From Natronocella acetinitrilica (GTDB taxonomy: Bacteria; Pseudomonadota; Gammaproteobacteria; Nitrococcales; Aquisalimonadaceae), in assembly GCF_024170285.1 (NCBI RefSeq), contig NZ_JALJXV010000008.1:237755-301754 (forward strand): a DNA stretch of 64,000 nucleotides, given 5' to 3'. Positions within the stretch are counted from its first letter, which is position 1; every line of letters starts with the position of its first letter. Shown here in pieces: positions 25,283 to 34,709 of the stretch. A program made the position numbers and the translations under genes. The notes under the pieces are model-generated. The model saw only the letters and a program-made list of their open reading frames with translations. It was not told the DNA's origin and ran no database searches.

Positions 25283-28200
25283 TCAGGCGGCTTCACGTTG
25301 TCTGAGATTGTCCAGCAGTTGCTCGGCCAAGGCAAAACGATCGGTGGGTTCCGGCAAATCCAGACGGACCTTCAAACGCTCTTGACCTTCGAGACGATAG
25401 GTGTCCGGAGAGCCCTGTATCAGCATCACCAGGGCTGCGGGATCGATGTGCGTCGTCGGAGCGAATGCGAGATTGCCACCGGAGGGTCCAAGCTCGATGC
25501 GCTTGATCCCCAGCGCTTCCGCGCGAATCTTCAATTCGGTGATGCGGAACAGATTCTTGGTGGCATCGGGCAATAGCCCGAAACGGTCGATCATCTCCAC
25601 CTGCAGGTCGCGCAACTGTGCCTTGCTGCCGGCATTGGCGATCCGCTTGTAGAGCACCAGACGGGTGTGGACGTCCGGCAGGTAGTCCTCGGGCAGCAGG
25701 GCAGGGAGGCGCAGGTCGACTTCGGCGCCATGGTGCAGCGGCTGATCCAGGGCGGGCTCACGCCCCGAGCGCAAGTCCTTGATGGCACGTTCGAGCAAGT
25801 CGTTGTACATGGAGAAGCCGATCTCGTTGATCTGCCCGCTCTGCTCGGCACCAAGCAACTCGCCGGCACCGCGGATTTCCAGGTCATGGCTGGCGAGGTT
25901 AAAGCCGACACCCAGATCCTCATGGGCTGATATGGCCTCCAGCCGCTTCGCGGCATCGGCGGTCATGGCCTTGCGATGCGGTGCGATCAGGTAGGCGTAG
26001 GCGCGATGGTGGGAGCGGCCGACGCGTCCTCGCATCTGGTGCAATTGCGCCAGCCCGAAGCGATCCGCCCGATTGATGATGATGGTGTTGGCGCTGGGGA
26101 CGTCGATGCCCGACTCGATGATGGTGCTGCACACCAGCAGATTGTGCCGCTGATGGTAGAAGTCGAGCATCACGCGCTCCAGCTCCCGTTCGGGTAGCTG
26201 CCCGTGGGCCACGCCGATGCGCGCCTGGGGTAGCAGCGCTTGCAGATCGTTCGCTTTCTTTTCAATGGTTTGCACATCATTGTGCAAAAAGTACACTTGG
26301 CCACCACGCTTGAATTCCCGCAGGCAGGCCTCTTCAACCAGCGCCTCGTTCCACTCGTTCACGAAAGTTTTCACCGCCAGCCGCCTGGCGGGTGGCGTTG
26401 CAATGATGGACAGATCGCGCATGCCCGCCATGGCCATATTCAGTGTCCGCGGGATGGGCGTCGCGGTCAGTGTCAGCAGGTCCACCTCGGCACGCAGTTC
26501 CTTCATGCGCTCTTTCTGACGCACTCCGAAGCGGTGCTCCTCGTCAATGATCACCAGACCGAGGTTTCTCGCCTTGAAATCCGACTGCAGCAGCTTGTGG
26601 GTGCCGATGGCAATGTCCAGGGTGCCGTCAGCCAGGCCCGACTGGGTTGCGCGTTGCGATTTGCTGTCCACAAAGCGAGACAGCAGACCGATCTTCACCG
26701 GCCAATCCGCGAAACGATCCTGAAAATTCTGATAGTGCTGTTGAGCCAGCAGGGTGGTCGGCACCAATACCACCACCTGAAACCCGCTCTCCACGGCGAC
26801 GAAGGCGGCGCGCATGGCGACCTCGGTCTTGCCGAAACCGACATCGCCGCAGACCACGCGATCCATGGGCTGTGGCGAGGCGAGATCGGCCACCACCTGA
26901 TCGATGGCGTCCTGCTGATCTGGCGTTTCCTCGAAGGGGAAGGCCTCGGCGAAGCGCTGATACTGGTCTGCATCCGCCACCATGCTGGTTCCCTGGCGGG
27001 CCGCGCGTCGGGCGTAAACGTCCAGTAACTCTGCCGCGACATCCCGGACCTTCTCCGCCGCTCGGCGGCGGGCCTTCTCCCATTGCCCACTACCCAGTCG
27101 ATGCAGTGGGGCGCTGGATTCATCGCCCCCGGTATAGCGGCTGATCAGGTGCAACGAGGCCACCGGCACATAGAGTTTGTCGCCACCGGCGTACTCCAGT
27201 GTGAGGAACTCGGTGGGGAAGTCCCCCACATCCAGGCGTTGCAGCCCGAGATACCGACCAACGCCGTGATCCTCATGTACAACAGGAGAGTTGATTCTCA
27301 AGTCATTGAGATCACGAAAGAGGAGGGCGGGGTCCCTGTCCTGGCGCCGGCGTCGTCGGCGCTGCTGCGCGCGATTACCGAACAGGTTTGCCTCGGTGAC
27401 GATGACGATCCCTTCGCCGTCGGTCAGCCAGGCGCCGCGCTCCAGCGTTGAAACGACGATGCCCAGGCGATTGCTGGAGGCGACGAAATCCGGCCAGTTG
27501 CCATGTTGCTGGGGTTTGATGTCGTGGCGGCGCAGGCTGTCCAGCATGGCCTCCCGATGACCGGCAGTTTCCGCCACGAATAGCACCCGTGCCGAAGGCG
27601 CCTGTTGGGCGAGAAAATCAGCAAGAGCTGGCCGCTCCGGTTCGTTTTCCTTGGCGTTCAGTGCCAGTGATGGCAGCGGGCGGGTCGCATGGCGAACGAC
27701 GCCGGGCGCCGGTCCCTTGGCCTGTTCGGCAGCGGTTTCCTGGTGCAGCACGACCACTGCACTGTCCTCAAGGCGTCGGGACAGCTCTTCGGCAGGCATG
27801 TACAGGCGTTCGGGCGGCAGTAGTGGCCTGGTCTTGTCGTGGCGGCGCTGCTCGTAGCGGTCCTGCACTTCGGCCCATGCGCTTCCCGCCGCGGCGACGA
27901 CTCCATCAGCCATGTAGATGGTCGCCCCGCTCGGCAGGTAGTCGAACAGGGTCGCCGTTTCCTCGAAGAACAACGGCAGGTACGACTCGACGCCGTTGGG
28001 CATGTTGCCCTCACTCACGTCGCGGTAGATCAGGCTGCGGGTGGGGTCACCTTCGAAGCTGGCGCGAAAACCCGCCCGGAACAGGCCGATGCCGGCCTCA
28101 TCTACAGGAAATTCCCGCCCGGGCAGCAGTGAGATGGATTCAACGCGATCACGGCTGAGCTGTGTTTCCGGATCGAAGGTCCGGATGGTTTCGACTTCGT

Positions 28201-28780
28201 CATCGAACAGATCCACCCGGAACGGCAGATCACTGCCCATGGGGTAGAGATCCAGCAGTGCCCCCCGGACAGCGAATTCACCGTGTTCCATGACCTCGGG
28301 CACGCAGCGATAACCGGCCTGTTCCAGGCGCCGCCGCAATGCGTCGAGCTGGAGGCGATCGCCCACGGACAGCTCGAACACGTTCTGCTCGACAAAACTG
28401 GGGGGAGGCAAGCACTGCAGCAGGGTATTGACAGGTACGACCAGGATGCCGTGACGGGTATCGGGCAGCCGATGGAGTGTCCTGAGCCGTTGCGAAACGA
28501 TGTCCTGGTGGGGTGAAAAGACATCGTAGGGCAGGGTTTCCCAGTCGGGAAACGCCAGTATTCCCGCGTCGTTGTCTCCGGCGTAGAAGCGCAGCTCTGT
28601 CTCCAGTTGCTGCGCGTCGTGGGGCGTTGCCGCCAGGGCAAGCACGATGCCATCACCCTTGCCGGCGACGGCCTGCAGCAGGGCGAGTGCCGGGGTGCTA
28701 CCCCATAAGCCACTCCAACGAATTGTACGCCCTGTGTGCTTGGGCAGGACGGGATTCAGTGGGCTCTGGATCTCACTCAT
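25283..28780 (-). CDS. mfd: Transcription-repair coupling factor Mfd
   Basis: From ATG 28780 the protein is 1165 residues (E. coli 1148). It shows a UvrB-homology N-terminus, the CarD-like RNA-polymerase-interacting domain (VVHEDHGVGRYLGLQ), then the RecG-like translocase with VCGDVGFGKTEVAMRAAF, VPTTLLAQQHY, IIDEEHRFGVRQKERMK, TLTATPIPRTLNMAMAG and HNDVQTIEKKAND. The TRG region QMRGRVGRSHHRAYAYL precedes the D7 C-terminal domain. It removes stalled RNA polymerase at lesions and recruits UvrA. An in-frame upstream extension looks non-native. Confidence 0.95.
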   Translation of the reverse strand: MSEIQSPLNPVLPKHTGRTIRWSGLWGSTPALALLQAVAGKGDGIVLALAATPHDAQQLETELRFYAGDNDAGILAFPDWETLPYDVFSPHQDIVSQRLRTLHRLPDTRHGILVVPVNTLLQCLPPPSFVEQNVFELSVGDRLQLDALRRRLEQAGYRCVPEVMEHGEFAVRGALLDLYPMGSDLPFRVDLFDDEVETIRTFDPETQLSRDRVESISLLPGREFPVDEAGIGLFRAGFRASFEGDPTRSLIYRDVSEGNMPNGVESYLPLFFEETATLFDYLPSGATIYMADGVVAAAGSAWAEVQDRYEQRRHDKTRPLLPPERLYMPAEELSRRLEDSAVVVLHQETAAEQAKGPAPGVVRHATRPLPSLALNAKENEPERPALADFLAQQAPSARVLFVAETAGHREAMLDSLRRHDIKPQQHGNWPDFVASSNRLGIVVSTLERGAWLTDGEGIVIVTEANLFGNRAQQRRRRRRQDRDPALLFRDLNDLRINSPVVHEDHGVGRYLGLQRLDVGDFPTEFLTLEYAGGDKLYVPVASLHLISRYTGGDESSAPLHRLGSGQWEKARRRAAEKVRDVAAELLDVYARRAARQGTSMVADADQYQRFAEAFPFEETPDQQDAIDQVVADLASPQPMDRVVCGDVGFGKTEVAMRAAFVAVESGFQVVVLVPTTLLAQQHYQNFQDRFADWPVKIGLLSRFVDSKSQRATQSGLADGTLDIAIGTHKLLQSDFKARNLGLVIIDEEHRFGVRQKERMKELRAEVDLLTLTATPIPRTLNMAMAGMRDLSIIATPPARRLAVKTFVNEWNEALVEEACLREFKRGGQVYFLHNDVQTIEKKANDLQALLPQARIGVAHGQLPERELERVMLDFYHQRHNLLVCSTIIESGIDVPSANTIIINRADRFGLAQLHQMRGRVGRSHHRAYAYLIAPHRKAMTADAAKRLEAISAHEDLGVGFNLASHDLEIRGAGELLGAEQSGQINEIGFSMYNDLLERAIKDLRSGREPALDQPLHHGAEVDLRLPALLPEDYLPDVHTRLVLYKRIANAGSKAQLRDLQVEMIDRFGLLPDATKNLFRITELKIRAEALGIKRIELGPSGGNLAFAPTTHIDPAALVMLIQGSPDTYRLEGQERLKVRLDLPEPTDRFALAEQLLDNLRQREAA

Positions 28781-28790
28781 CAGTGTTCGG

Positions 28791-29681
28791 TCAGTCTCGG
28801 TATAGGCGACACAGGTCGCCGTAATGATCAATACGACGATCGCGCAGATAGGGCCAGGCGCGGCGCACGGCCTCGCTGCGGCTTCGGTCAAGCGTCACCA
28901 CCACCGTCTGGTCGGCGTCAACGGCACCCTCGGCGAGGATCTCTCCCTGCGGACCGGCGATGAAGCTGCTTCCCCAGAAAAGTGCACCCTGGTCCGGAGC
29001 TTCCGGATCAGGCTCGAAGCCGTGGCGGTTGCAGACCAGCACCGGCAGGCCATTGGCCACGGCATGGGCGCGTTGAATGGTGATCCATGCATCGCGCTGC
29101 CGGGCCTGCTCCTGGGTGTCGTCCTCTTGCGCCCAACCGATTGCAGTGGGGTAGAGCAGGAGCTCTGCCCCGGCGAGCGCCATCAGGCGGGCGGCTTCGG
29201 GAAACCACTGGTCCCAGCACACCAGCACGCCCAGCCTGCCGACACTGGTGTCGATGGGCGTGAAGCCCAGATCGCCGGGCGTGAAGTAGTATTTCTCGTA
29301 GTAGCCCGGATCATCCGGGATGTGCATCTTGCGGTAGCGCCCGGCGATGCTTCCATCGCGCTCCAGCACCACCGCCGTGTTGTGATAGAGCCCCGCCGAG
29401 CGACGCTCGAAAACGGACGCCACCACCACGCAGTCATGGCGTTTTGCGGCATCGGCCAGTTGATCCGTGGTCGGACCCGGAATGGGTTCAGCCAGATCGA
29501 AGGCGGAAGCCTGTTCGCGTTGGCAGAAGTAGGGTGTGCGATGCAGTTCCTGCAACAGCACCAGCTCTGCACCGGCCCTGGCGGCTTCCTCGATGCCGGA
29601 GATGGAGCGTGCGAGGTTGGCCTCGGCATCAGCAGTGCAGCGGTGCTGTACCAGACCGACGGTCAGTGTCTTGCCGGGCAT
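28791..29681 (-). CDS. aguB: N-carbamoylputrescine amidase
   Basis: The 296-residue nitrilase-superfamily protein has the catalytic triad Glu (VLLQELHRTPYFCQ), Lys (YRKMHIPDDPGYYEKYYF) and Cys (VLVCWDQWFPEAAR). It converts N-carbamoylputrescine to putrescine, CO2 and ammonia. Together with the agmatine deiminase 62 bp upstream it makes putrescine from agmatine. ATG 29681 is the only good start. It also lies 10 bp from the mfd start on the same strand. Confidence 0.92.
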   Translation of the reverse strand: MPGKTLTVGLVQHRCTADAEANLARSISGIEEAARAGAELVLLQELHRTPYFCQREQASAFDLAEPIPGPTTDQLADAAKRHDCVVVASVFERRSAGLYHNTAVVLERDGSIAGRYRKMHIPDDPGYYEKYYFTPGDLGFTPIDTSVGRLGVLVCWDQWFPEAARLMALAGAELLLYPTAIGWAQEDDTQEQARQRDAWITIQRAHAVANGLPVLVCNRHGFEPDPEAPDQGALFWGSSFIAGPQGEILAEGAVDADQTVVVTLDRSRSEAVRRAWPYLRDRRIDHYGDLCRLYRD

Positions 29682-29743
29682 GGACGTGTCCGCGCTCGAG
29701 TTAAGGGCCGCGTATTCTAACAGGCGAATCCGCCTCGGTTGAA

Positions 29744-30769
29744 TCAGCGAACGATCTGTTGGGTTGCGCAGTGTACGCTGCCGTGCTGGCGGATCAGCGG
29801 TAGTGCGGGTATGCGGTGCAGTTCACGGCCCGGGAATAAAGGCGCGAGCAGGTTTTCGGCTGCCTGATCCTGTGGTTGAGCGTAGCAGGGCAGCAGAACT
29901 GCGCCGTTGATCACGAGAAAGTTGGCATAACTCAATGGCAGGCGTTCACCAGTCTCGTCATGGTGGGCGCTGGGCCATGGCAGCGGAATCAGGTGGTACG
30001 GTTTGCCGGATCGGCTGCGAAATGCCCGCAGCTGATCGGCCATGCGGGCGAGACTGTCGTAGTGGGGGTCGTCCGGGTCGTCGCAGGCGGTGTAGACAAT
30101 CGTCTCCGGATTGACGAACCGCGCCAGCATGTCCACGTGTCCGTCGGTATCATCGCCTTCCAGGTGGCCGTGATCCAGCCAGAGCACACGATCAATCCCA
30201 AACCACTCGGCGAAGCGATCTTCCCACCAGCCCTTGTCGGTTCCCGGGTTGCGTGTATCCGTGAGTAGGCAGCTGCTTGTGGTGAGAAGCGTTCCGCGGC
30301 CGTCGGTTTCCAGGCTGCCGCCCTCGAGAATCCACGGCACGGACTCAAGGGGCAGATCGCCGAAGGCACCGGTCGCATGGAGGTGGCGGGTGAGCCTGTC
30401 GTCTTTCTCGGCCGGATATTTGCCACCCCAGCCATTGAACTTGAAATCAAGCAGACGGGGGCGGCCATCGCGACCGACCACGGTAATCGGACCATGGTCA
30501 CGAACCCAGATATCGTTGCTGGGAACAACGTGAATGTCCGGTGCGCCGTGAGGCGCGAGTTGGCTCTGGAGACGTTGGCGGGCGGGCTGGTCGCTACATG
30601 CAATTACAAGAGGCTGGTGCCCGAGTATGGCCTCGGCCATACGCAGGAATGTCTGTTCCACTTCTGCCAGGTTGTCTCCCCAGTCACCACCGGCATGGGG
30701 CCAGGTCAGCAGTGCGACGCGTTGCATCTCCCATTCGGCGGGCAGGCGCCGCCCGTGCACTGCTTGCAT
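29744..30769 (-). CDS. aguA: Agmatine deiminase
   Basis: The product (341 residues from ATG 30769) is a peptidylarginine-deiminase-fold guanidino hydrolase. It shows WVRDHGPITVV, ILEGGSLETDGRGTLLTT and GHLEGDDTDGHVD with its His-Glu-Asp. The nucleophile Cys is near the end (HGSVHCATQQI). It hydrolyses agmatine to N-carbamoylputrescine and ammonia. A TTG three bases upstream is an alternative start. The neighbouring aguB completes the route. Confidence 0.93.
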   Translation of the reverse strand: MQAVHGRRLPAEWEMQRVALLTWPHAGGDWGDNLAEVEQTFLRMAEAILGHQPLVIACSDQPARQRLQSQLAPHGAPDIHVVPSNDIWVRDHGPITVVGRDGRPRLLDFKFNGWGGKYPAEKDDRLTRHLHATGAFGDLPLESVPWILEGGSLETDGRGTLLTTSSCLLTDTRNPGTDKGWWEDRFAEWFGIDRVLWLDHGHLEGDDTDGHVDMLARFVNPETIVYTACDDPDDPHYDSLARMADQLRAFRSRSGKPYHLIPLPWPSAHHDETGERLPLSYANFLVINGAVLLPCYAQPQDQAAENLLAPLFPGRELHRIPALPLIRQHGSVHCATQQIVR

Positions 30770-30785
30770 CAAGGTTGTCGCGGCC

Positions 30786-31076
30786 TCAGTCGTGGCGTTC
30801 TACCGAATGCAACACCCGGTCGTGCTCGAAATACACCGTGAAGCCGTCGTAGATCCAGCGGCTGATCGGCGGCTCACCCACAGCCTCGACGCGATCACCG
30901 GGGTCGCCGTAGCGGCGGGCAACCTGATCCATGGTCTCGCCGTTCTGGGGGCGTTCAGAGCGAATCTGGTCGGCCTGGCGCACATTGTCTATAAGCAGAC
31001 GATCTGCCGAGGCAATGGGGGCGAACAGGGCGAGACCCAGGGCGAGTACTCCGATTTTTGCTGCGCGGACTGGCAT
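30786..31076 (-). CDS. Small periplasmic protein, SmpA/BamE-like fold possible
   Basis: From ATG 31076 (GGAG eight bases upstream) this 96-residue protein has a signal peptide (MPVRAAKIGVLALGLALFAPIASA). A small domain follows with MDQVARRYGDPGDRVEAVG, then PPISRWIYDGFTVYFEHDRVLHSV. The pattern of xxVxxxYGxPxxxxxxVGxPPISRWxYxxFxVYFExDxVxHSV is found in small proteins of pseudomonads and relatives. The function is not known. It is 16 bp from the aguA start on the same strand and probably co-transcribed. Confidence 0.65.
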   Translation of the reverse strand: MPVRAAKIGVLALGLALFAPIASADRLLIDNVRQADQIRSERPQNGETMDQVARRYGDPGDRVEAVGEPPISRWIYDGFTVYFEHDRVLHSVERHD

Positions 31077-31262
31077 CCGTGATCTCCACAATCATTTGTC
31101 TTGGAGGGTATTACACCGTCTTGGAGTGGGCAACGACCATGCACTGGTTGGCATTCCGGCAAATTCCCAATGCGTCCCGATGTGTTGGCGAGCCGCTACG
31201 TTTGCCGAAGCTGGGCTGGTATCCTCTTGCGCGACTGCTCACGCCGCATGCCGGAGTTCGCC

Positions 31263-31994
31263 ATGCAGTTCGAACCGCCGCTGATTCCGGCGACCCTGAT
31301 AAGACGCTATAAACGCTTCCTTGCCGATGTGCATCTGGACGATGGAACCGCTCTGACGGCCCACTGTCCCAACACCGGCTCCATGCTCGGCTGCCAGGAG
31401 CCCGGCGCCCGGGTCTGGTTGAGCCGATCCGATCGGCCGAGTCGCAAGTATCCGCACACCTGGGAATTGGTGGAAAGCAGCCCTGGCGTACTGGTCGGCA
31501 TCCACACGGGCCGATCGAATCGGCTGGTTGAGGAAGCGCTGAAAACCGGCATGCTGGCTGACCGGCTTGGCGGTTTCGATCGAATCCGGCGGGAGGTCAC
31601 CTTGCCCGGCGGCGGAAGCCGTATCGACTTCGTGCTGGAAGGACCTGCAGGGGAGCCGCCTTGCTACCTGGAGGTCAAGAACGTGACCGCGGCCGTCGAG
31701 GACGGCGTCGCCCTGTTCCCCGATGCGGTCAGCACCAGGGGAACACGGCATATGCGGCATCTGGCCGAGCTGGCAAGCCAGGGTGCCCGGGCGGCGTTGG
31801 TGTTCTGTGTGCAGCGTGACGATGTGGCGGAAGTGCGGCCGGCCGATGCCATCGACCCGGCCTATGGGTTGGCGCTTCGCGAGGCCATTGCCGCCGGCGT
31901 CGAAGTCTGCGCGCTGGGTGCCCGCGTTTCGCCCCGGCGCATCGCGTTGCAGCGGCGGCTTCCGGTGATATGCCCGCAACTCGACGCGGCCTGA
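31263..31994 (+). CDS. sfsA: DNA/RNA nuclease SfsA
   Basis: The 243-residue product begins MQFEPPLIPATLIRRYKRFLADV and contains HCPNTGSMLGCQEPGARVWLS, YLEVKNVT and the FPDAVSTRGTRHMRHL segment. These match SfsA, described as a sugar fermentation stimulation protein and later as a nuclease. It is 24 bp upstream of lolC. Longer upstream frames lack a ribosome site. Confidence 0.9.
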   Translation: MQFEPPLIPATLIRRYKRFLADVHLDDGTALTAHCPNTGSMLGCQEPGARVWLSRSDRPSRKYPHTWELVESSPGVLVGIHTGRSNRLVEEALKTGMLADRLGGFDRIRREVTLPGGGSRIDFVLEGPAGEPPCYLEVKNVTAAVEDGVALFPDAVSTRGTRHMRHLAELASQGARAALVFCVQRDDVAEVRPADAIDPAYGLALREAIAAGVEVCALGARVSPRRIALQRRLPVICPQLDAA

Positions 31995-32018
31995 ATTGAA
32001 GAACTGACGGGAACATAC

Positions 32019-33266
32019 ATGTACAAGCCTCTGGAGCTCTTCATCGGGCTGCGTTACACGGGTGCCAAGCGGCGCAACCGATTTGTGTCCTTTATCTCAT
32101 TGATCTCCATGGCCGGGATTGCACTGGGTGTCATGGCGCTGATCACCGTGCTGTCGGTCATGAACGGCTTCGAACGGGAGTTGCGCGAACGCATTCTCGG
32201 TATGGTTGCACATGCCAGCATCCAGGGTGCCTCCGAGCCGCTGTCGGACTGGCGTGATTTGCGCGAGCAGGTGCTCGATCACCCCCGGGTCGAAGGCGCC
32301 GCACCGTTTGTCTCTGGCGAGGTCATGGTGACCCGAGGCGGCGAGGTCAGCGGAGCCATGATCCGCGGCATCCTGCCGGAGCATGAAGCCACCGTGTCCC
32401 GCGTACTCGATAACGTGCAAGGCGATGCCGCGGAGCGCCTTGAGTCCGGCGAGTACCGGATCATTCTCGGCAGCGCCCTGGCAAGAATGCTCAACGCCCG
32501 GGTGGGTGACCGCATAACCGTCGTCACCCCGGAAGCCCGCGCTACCGTTGCCGGTATCGTACCGCGGGTGCGCCGCTTCGAGGTGGCGGGCACCTTCCAT
32601 GTGGGCATGTACGAATATGATCGCGGGCTTGCCCTCATGCATCTCGACGATGCTGCCGCGATCATGCGCCTGGACGAGGGCATCACAGGTCTGAGGCTCG
32701 AATTCGACGACATGATGGCTGCACCCTGGTTGGCCCGTGAACTCGCCCTGACCCTCGACGGGCGCTACTCGGTGCGGGACTGGACCCGTGAGCATGCGAA
32801 CTTCTTCCGGGCTGTGCAGACGGAAAAGACGGTGATGTTCGTGATTCTGACGCTGATCATCACCGTGGCGGCATTCAACATCGTGTCGACCCTGGTCATG
32901 GTGGTAAACGAGAAGCGTTCCGACATCGCCATACTGCGCACGCTGGGTGCAAGCCCCGGCAGCATCATGCGGATCTTCATGATTCAGGGGGCCATTATCG
33001 GGATCTTCGGCACACTGCTTGGCACGGTGGCAGGCATCGCCCTGGCCCTGAACGTGGAAACCCTGGTGCCGGCCATCGAAAGCATGCTTGGTCAGCAGTT
33101 CCTCCCGGCGGATGTCTATTACATCAGCGACTTGCCGTCGGATCTGCAGATGCGGGATGTTCTGCGTATCTCCGGTGTCGCCCTTGTGCTTTCCCTGGTT
33201 GCCACCCTCTATCCCGCCTGGAGAGCATCACGAACCGAACCGGCGGAGGCGCTGCGCTATGAATGA
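32019..33266 (+). CDS. lolC: Lipoprotein-releasing ABC transporter permease (LolC/E-type)
   Basis: The 415-residue protein has the MacB/FtsX-like fold. A TM helix near residues 25-45 ([36 protein letters not shown], in parts) precedes a periplasmic domain, and three C-terminal helices cover about residues 270-300, 320-350 and 380-405. It extracts lipoproteins from the inner membrane together with LolD. Only one permease gene is present next to lolD, so this could be a hybrid LolF-type permease forming a homodimer. The stop overlaps the lolD start by eight bases. Confidence 0.9.
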   Translation: MYKPLELFIGLRYTGAKRRNRFVSFISLISMAGIALGVMALITVLSVMNGFERELRERILGMVAHASIQGASEPLSDWRDLREQVLDHPRVEGAAPFVSGEVMVTRGGEVSGAMIRGILPEHEATVSRVLDNVQGDAAERLESGEYRIILGSALARMLNARVGDRITVVTPEARATVAGIVPRVRRFEVAGTFHVGMYEYDRGLALMHLDDAAAIMRLDEGITGLRLEFDDMMAAPWLARELALTLDGRYSVRDWTREHANFFRAVQTEKTVMFVILTLIITVAAFNIVSTLVMVVNEKRSDIAILRTLGASPGSIMRIFMIQGAIIGIFGTLLGTVAGIALALNVETLVPAIESMLGQQFLPADVYYISDLPSDLQMRDVLRISGVALVLSLVATLYPAWRASRTEPAEALRYE

Positions 33267-33948
33267 AGTCGACACGACATTGTCCTGCGTGGCAGTTGGC
33301 AAGACGTTCAAGGAAGGTCCGGCTCCGGTCACCGTGCTCGAGGATGTGAATCTTGAGGTGCACCGGGGGGAGCAACTCGCCATCGTCGGGCGTTCCGGTT
33401 CCGGGAAGAGCACGCTGCTTCATATTCTCGGTGGGCTTGAGCGGCCAAGCGAGGGCACGGTGAGTCTGGCCGGACGTTCGCTGTACGACATGGGCAACAA
33501 GGAGCGCGGCCTGGCGCGAAACCGTTATCTGGGCTTCATCTATCAATTCCACCACCTGCTGCCGGAATTCACCGCCGTGGAGAATGTGGCAATGCCGTTG
33601 CTGATCCGCGGGGAGTCCGCATCCCTGGCGCGACGTGAGGCTGCTGCGCTGCTTGAGCGCGTCGGCCTCAAGGCACGCAGTGACCACAAACCCTCCGAGC
33701 TTTCCGGTGGCGAGCGTCAACGCACGGCCATCGCAAGAGCGTTGGTGACGCGACCGGCCTGCGTGCTGGCGGATGAGCCCACCGGGAACCTGGATAGCCA
33801 AACCGCAGATTCCGTTTTCGAATTGCTGCTGGAGTTGAATCAACAGGTGGGCACAAGTCTGCTGGTCGTGACTCACGATCAGGCACTGGCGGCGAGACTG
33901 CAGCGCCACGCAATCATGGATGATGGGCGACTGTCCGAGACTGCTTAG
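33259..33948 (+). CDS. lolD: Lipoprotein-releasing ABC transporter ATP-binding protein
   Basis: From ATG 33259 the protein is 229 residues with Walker [10 protein letters not shown], the Q-loop region [22 protein letters not shown], signature LSGGERQR, Walker [12 protein letters not shown] and the H-loop VVTHDQ. The LLPEFTA segment marks LolD among FtsE-like ATPases. It couples to the lolC product. Four bases at its end overlap the convergent DUF2062 gene. Confidence 0.92.
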   Translation: MNEVDTTLSCVAVGKTFKEGPAPVTVLEDVNLEVHRGEQLAIVGRSGSGKSTLLHILGGLERPSEGTVSLAGRSLYDMGNKERGLARNRYLGFIYQFHHLLPEFTAVENVAMPLLIRGESASLARREAAALLERVGLKARSDHKPSELSGGERQRTAIARALVTRPACVLADEPTGNLDSQTADSVFELLLELNQQVGTSLLVVTHDQALAARLQRHAIMDDGRLSETA

Positions 33949-34484
33949 GAAGACTCGGGTCTTTTCCTGCGAGCCCGCAATCGGCGGCGTCGCAATTGTG
34001 CGCGAATGTGCAGTCGCCAGATCAAATGCACCATGCCGTAGCTGGCCATTCCAAGTAGCACCGCACAGGTCAGGCTGCCCAGCATCAGCGGTTGCCAGAT
34101 GTTCGCCATCTCCTGCCAGAACCAGTCTATGGTCGGTTCGAAGCCGCGCCGTTGCCGCATGTCCGACCCCATGAGCCAGAGCCCCAGCCTGTACTGGCCG
34201 TACATCATCGGCGCCATGGTGATGGGGTTGGAAATCCAGACCCCAGCCAGGGCAATGGGCACGTTGACCCGGAGCAGGATTGCCGTGGCGGCGGAGGGGA
34301 TCATTTGGAACGGCATGGGAATAAAAGTCCAGAAGACTCCCACACCCAACCCGCCGGCAACACCATGTCGGTTCAGATGCCATAACCTGGGGTTGCCGAG
34401 CAGGGCACCAAACAACCGCAACTGGCGGTGCTGACGCACTTCGCTGGACTTTGGCAGATAGCGGCGGAGAAACTTTCTCGGCAT
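33945..34484 (-). CDS. DUF2062 membrane protein
   Basis: The 179-residue protein has the DUF2062 hydrophobic hairpin ([41 protein letters not shown], a central NP dipeptide) and a second hydrophobic segment ([19 protein letters not shown]), with basic ends. The family is widespread in proteobacteria but has no assigned function. It is convergent with lolD and divergent from comEC. Confidence 0.8.
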   Translation of the reverse strand: MPRKFLRRYLPKSSEVRQHRQLRLFGALLGNPRLWHLNRHGVAGGLGVGVFWTFIPMPFQMIPSAATAILLRVNVPIALAGVWISNPITMAPMMYGQYRLGLWLMGSDMRQRRGFEPTIDWFWQEMANIWQPLMLGSLTCAVLLGMASYGMVHLIWRLHIRAQLRRRRLRARRKRPESS

Positions 34485-34709
34485 CGCGCGACTTTCTGAA
34501 GCCTCGATCTGGTGACATGGATGTTCGGCGCCGGGCTGTGACGGTGCGCGCCCACAGGAGCATCACCCGATACGGTGATGGCTTATCTTGCCCTGATTCG
34601 CCTTCAGCGTCAGCATAGTCAGCAGAGCGCTGTCCACGGAACGGACGCTGCCATTATTGAACAGACCCGCGCAACCTTCGAATGGTCGCCAGACCTCCAG
34701 GGACGGACT

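Noticed and set aside
33124..34566. A 480-codon minus-strand frame across lolD and the DUF2062 gene
   Set aside because: It overlaps two well-supported genes and its translation shows no domain. It arises from high GC third positions.
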